Positions 61,791 to 64,000 of a stretch of DNA of 64,000 nucleotides are shown piece by piece (the first letter of the stretch is position 1; the number at the start of each line of letters is the position of its first letter). This DNA is from Pezizomycotina sp. ARF18 (Eukaryota; Ascomycota), in contig AZLU01000046.1 in the NCBI GenBank assembly GCA_002224055.1, forward strand, positions 62,001 through 126,000, given 5' to 3'. The position numbers were made by a program, and so were the translations under genes. The notes under the pieces were generated by a model that searched no databases, was not told the DNA's origin, and saw only the letters and a list, made by a program, of their open reading frames with translations.

Positions 61791-64000
61791 CTTGGGCTCT
61801 TGATGGCGGGGCCAGCGGAAAGCAATTTGACCATAAGAAAACTTACTGGCTAAGTTCTTGTCGAACTGAGACAGTTGATGCTAGTGTAGGATTTACCCAC
61901 CGTATATAATCTTCGATGTTTTTTTTTTTTTGTTTTTTTTTTCCTCTTTCAGGAGAAATTGTTGTGGAGATGCACATTGAGATTTTTCGGTAGTAATGAG
62001 TTGACAATATCTTATTTCATGAAAGCAATAGTATACATGATATTTAGTATAATAAAAAACGCTTATTTTGTTCCCGCATGAGTAGCTTAAGAGTATCATG
62101 TAAGTTTTCAACTAGTTCGCGGTATCTTGGATTTCAATTTTTACATGATCAATCACATGTCGCCATTTTGAGTAAATTAATGCTAGGCTCATAAATATCA
62201 CGGCTCTGTGCTATAATTTAACGAAGTTTAGAGAATGTTCTACTCTCTAGTTTACTCGACTAACTGTTATAAGTGGAGAATGTTCTGTTAGCGCACGCGA
62301 GTCGGTATGTCCTATGAACCTTGCACTGCATATCTTTTAAAGCATCCCTAGTTGCCGGAATCATTCCATGGACCTAATTACCCGACATTGTCTTGCCTGC
62401 AATCCATGTTCTAAAGGATCGCTCAAAGCTAATCTTTTTGCTCTAATAGTCCTGGCGTACTTCTTCGGATATGACAAAGCGGCCGCTGTACCCGAACATT
62501 AATTGCTCATGAAACATGCTCAGAGGGACGAAAGGAAAAAAACCTTTCGACTTCTTATTTCACTTTAATTCTTGTGGCTTAAGACAACTAGCAATGGTTT
62601 ATATAACGACTTAGATCAGGAGCTTCTTGAGACATGCCTTGCGATATTTCGTACCAGGGATATAAGCGCGTCGCGCTTTAAGCTGCAATCGTTCTTGAAA
62701 ATTTTGACGATTGAAACAATCTGGTAGCTTACGAAACGAAGTAATTTTCATTAGATGTAGGAGCAGACTTTGAACAATGGGAGCTCATTACTTTATACTT
62801 ATCACTACACAGAGCTGTTCTAAGATCTGTTCTAAAGCTGAGCTATTATCCTTTGAGAAGGACAAAAATGCAAACATTATTTATGCCAAAACTGACAAAG
62901 ATATTCTAATAAAATACAGACTGGCAGTGTTAGTAGGCCCGTTCTTTAGTGTATCCCTGTCATCTCTTTCTTGGTTCACTTATTGTATAATCCACTTCAT
63001 TGTCTATTCTATCTTTGGAATAGAAATGCTCAGTATATTCTCTTTTTTGTGGCATAATCTTGCTGGAATGATGTACGCCATAGCATTCTCTCTCAGATGA
63101 GTTGTCCGAAGCTTCCATTTCGGGTCCATATACTTCGTTTATATATACAAGTTCGGAACGTCAGCCTCGTAAACCCTGTGAGATATACTTGTCGGCTATA
63201 GCTAAGAATTAAAATTCGTTGACTCAATACTTATAATAATATACCTTTAATGTATCGTTCCGGGAGCCGAGCGAGACGAAATGGCAGTGGCTGTAGGACT
63301 CTATATCTCGTGGTATTGTAAAAGTTTATATGTAACATCCCACTGCGAGCATATCATCCCGGCATCGTTTCGAATACGAATGTGCTGGTACCTTTAATGA
63401 TCTCTAACAATTTGCAGAAGCTCTAAGATATGAAGCATAACGATTTAATACGTCACATATTTTTCCGATTGACACCTCAAGTATATTCGCAAATTCTAAT
63501 GGCTTGGGCGACCTGGTTATCAAATTCCAGGATGCGAGCGTGCAAGCCTTTTATTATACTGGTAAAGTACGTGTCAATAGAATTTAGCGGCTCAACGACC
63601 AGAGATCTAGATACTTTCATAGCTACGTAGATATCAGAATAGTGTTAACTTAGAGGGTTGTGTATATTAGATGAGAATGTGCCCTAGTTCAGCTTTTTAT
63701 AACAAATCTTTAGCAGGCTGCTAGATGACTTTGTTTATATTCACAATATATTAACGACCATTGTGTTTAGATTTGTAGGATCCAGTACTATCTATCGCGC
63801 GAAACACAATGCAAAGAGAAAACTAAAATGCAACAAACGTCCAGTTAGATTTCAGTCTCTGAAAGTCACAAAAAGATAAGAAAAAATCGTGCCAGCCTAT
63901 GATTATGCGTCTTTGTCACCACGTCCGTCCCGTCGCGGCGTTGTTTCCATCCTGACTGCAGGTGCATATCAACGAAGTTAATTGTACGCTGATACCTACC
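61791..64000. other. Non-coding, AT-rich
   Basis: No recognised gene. The best candidate, a 107-codon plus-strand frame at 62777-63100 with two hydrophobic stretches, lies in AT-rich DNA where such frames arise by chance, and I do not call it. A T run lies at 61921-61942. A possible CG-richer patch begins at 63920. Confidence 0.45.

Noticed and set aside
62777-63100. 107-codon hydrophobic frame
   Set aside because: AT-rich DNA yields such frames by chance; no splice sites or homologues recognised.

Overview
The window looks like nuclear DNA of a filamentous ascomycete (Pezizomycotina). Genes have short GT-AG introns (about 70-250 bases), and the set fits: an alternative oxidase, a CIA84-type complex I assembly protein, an RMT2-type arginine methyltransferase with N-terminal ankyrin-like sequence, an ISC1-type sphingolipid phospholipase C, a WDR5/Swd3 protein, NEDD8/Rub1, COPI zeta, Sua5, an acylphosphatase, and a large fungal membrane protein family known to me only as an orphan Pezizomycotina family. 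Species cannot be named from sequence alone.

Layout: 1.7-3.2 kb WDR5-like gene (minus) divergent from an F-box gene (plus, 3.6-5.6 kb); 8.4-9.7 kb alternative oxidase (plus); 9.7-14.5 kb gene desert; 14.5-21.1 kb block of minus-strand genes (unknown protein, acylphosphatase, unknown protein with signal peptide, CIA84-like); 21.7-24.5 kb RING-like fragment and an unrecognised minus-strand gene; 24.6-25.5 kb COPI zeta (plus) convergent with ISC1 (minus, 25.7-27.2 kb); 29.1-30.4 kb Sua5 (minus); 30.4-36.6 kb AT-rich, mostly gene-free; 36.6-38.1 kb RMT2 (plus) convergent with NEDD8/Rub1 (minus, 38.6-39.1 kb); 40.6-47.8 kb several small multi-span membrane proteins; 48.2-58 kb repeat-derived, decayed DNA with reiterated palindromes and roughly 1.1-kb period copies; 59.6-61.8 kb orphan membrane protein gene; 61.8-64 kb non-coding.

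The most important caveat is quality of reading frame. Nearly every conserved gene, including ones expected to be essential, is interrupted by one-base shifts, many of them explained by a lost or gained G or C. No gene is open from start to stop even after introns are removed. I read this as uncorrected long-read assembly error rather than mass pseudogenisation, so spans are given as whole loci and exon joins are approximate.

Functionally the recognised genes are housekeeping: chromatin methylation (WDR5), ubiquitin-like signalling (Rub1, F-box), vesicle coat (COPI zeta), tRNA modification (Sua5), translation-related arginine methylation (RMT2), sphingolipid turnover (ISC1), and mitochondrial respiration (alternative oxidase, CIA84). 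I saw no CRISPR array, rRNA, tRNA or intact transposon. The most unusual part is the 48.2-58 kb repeat region.
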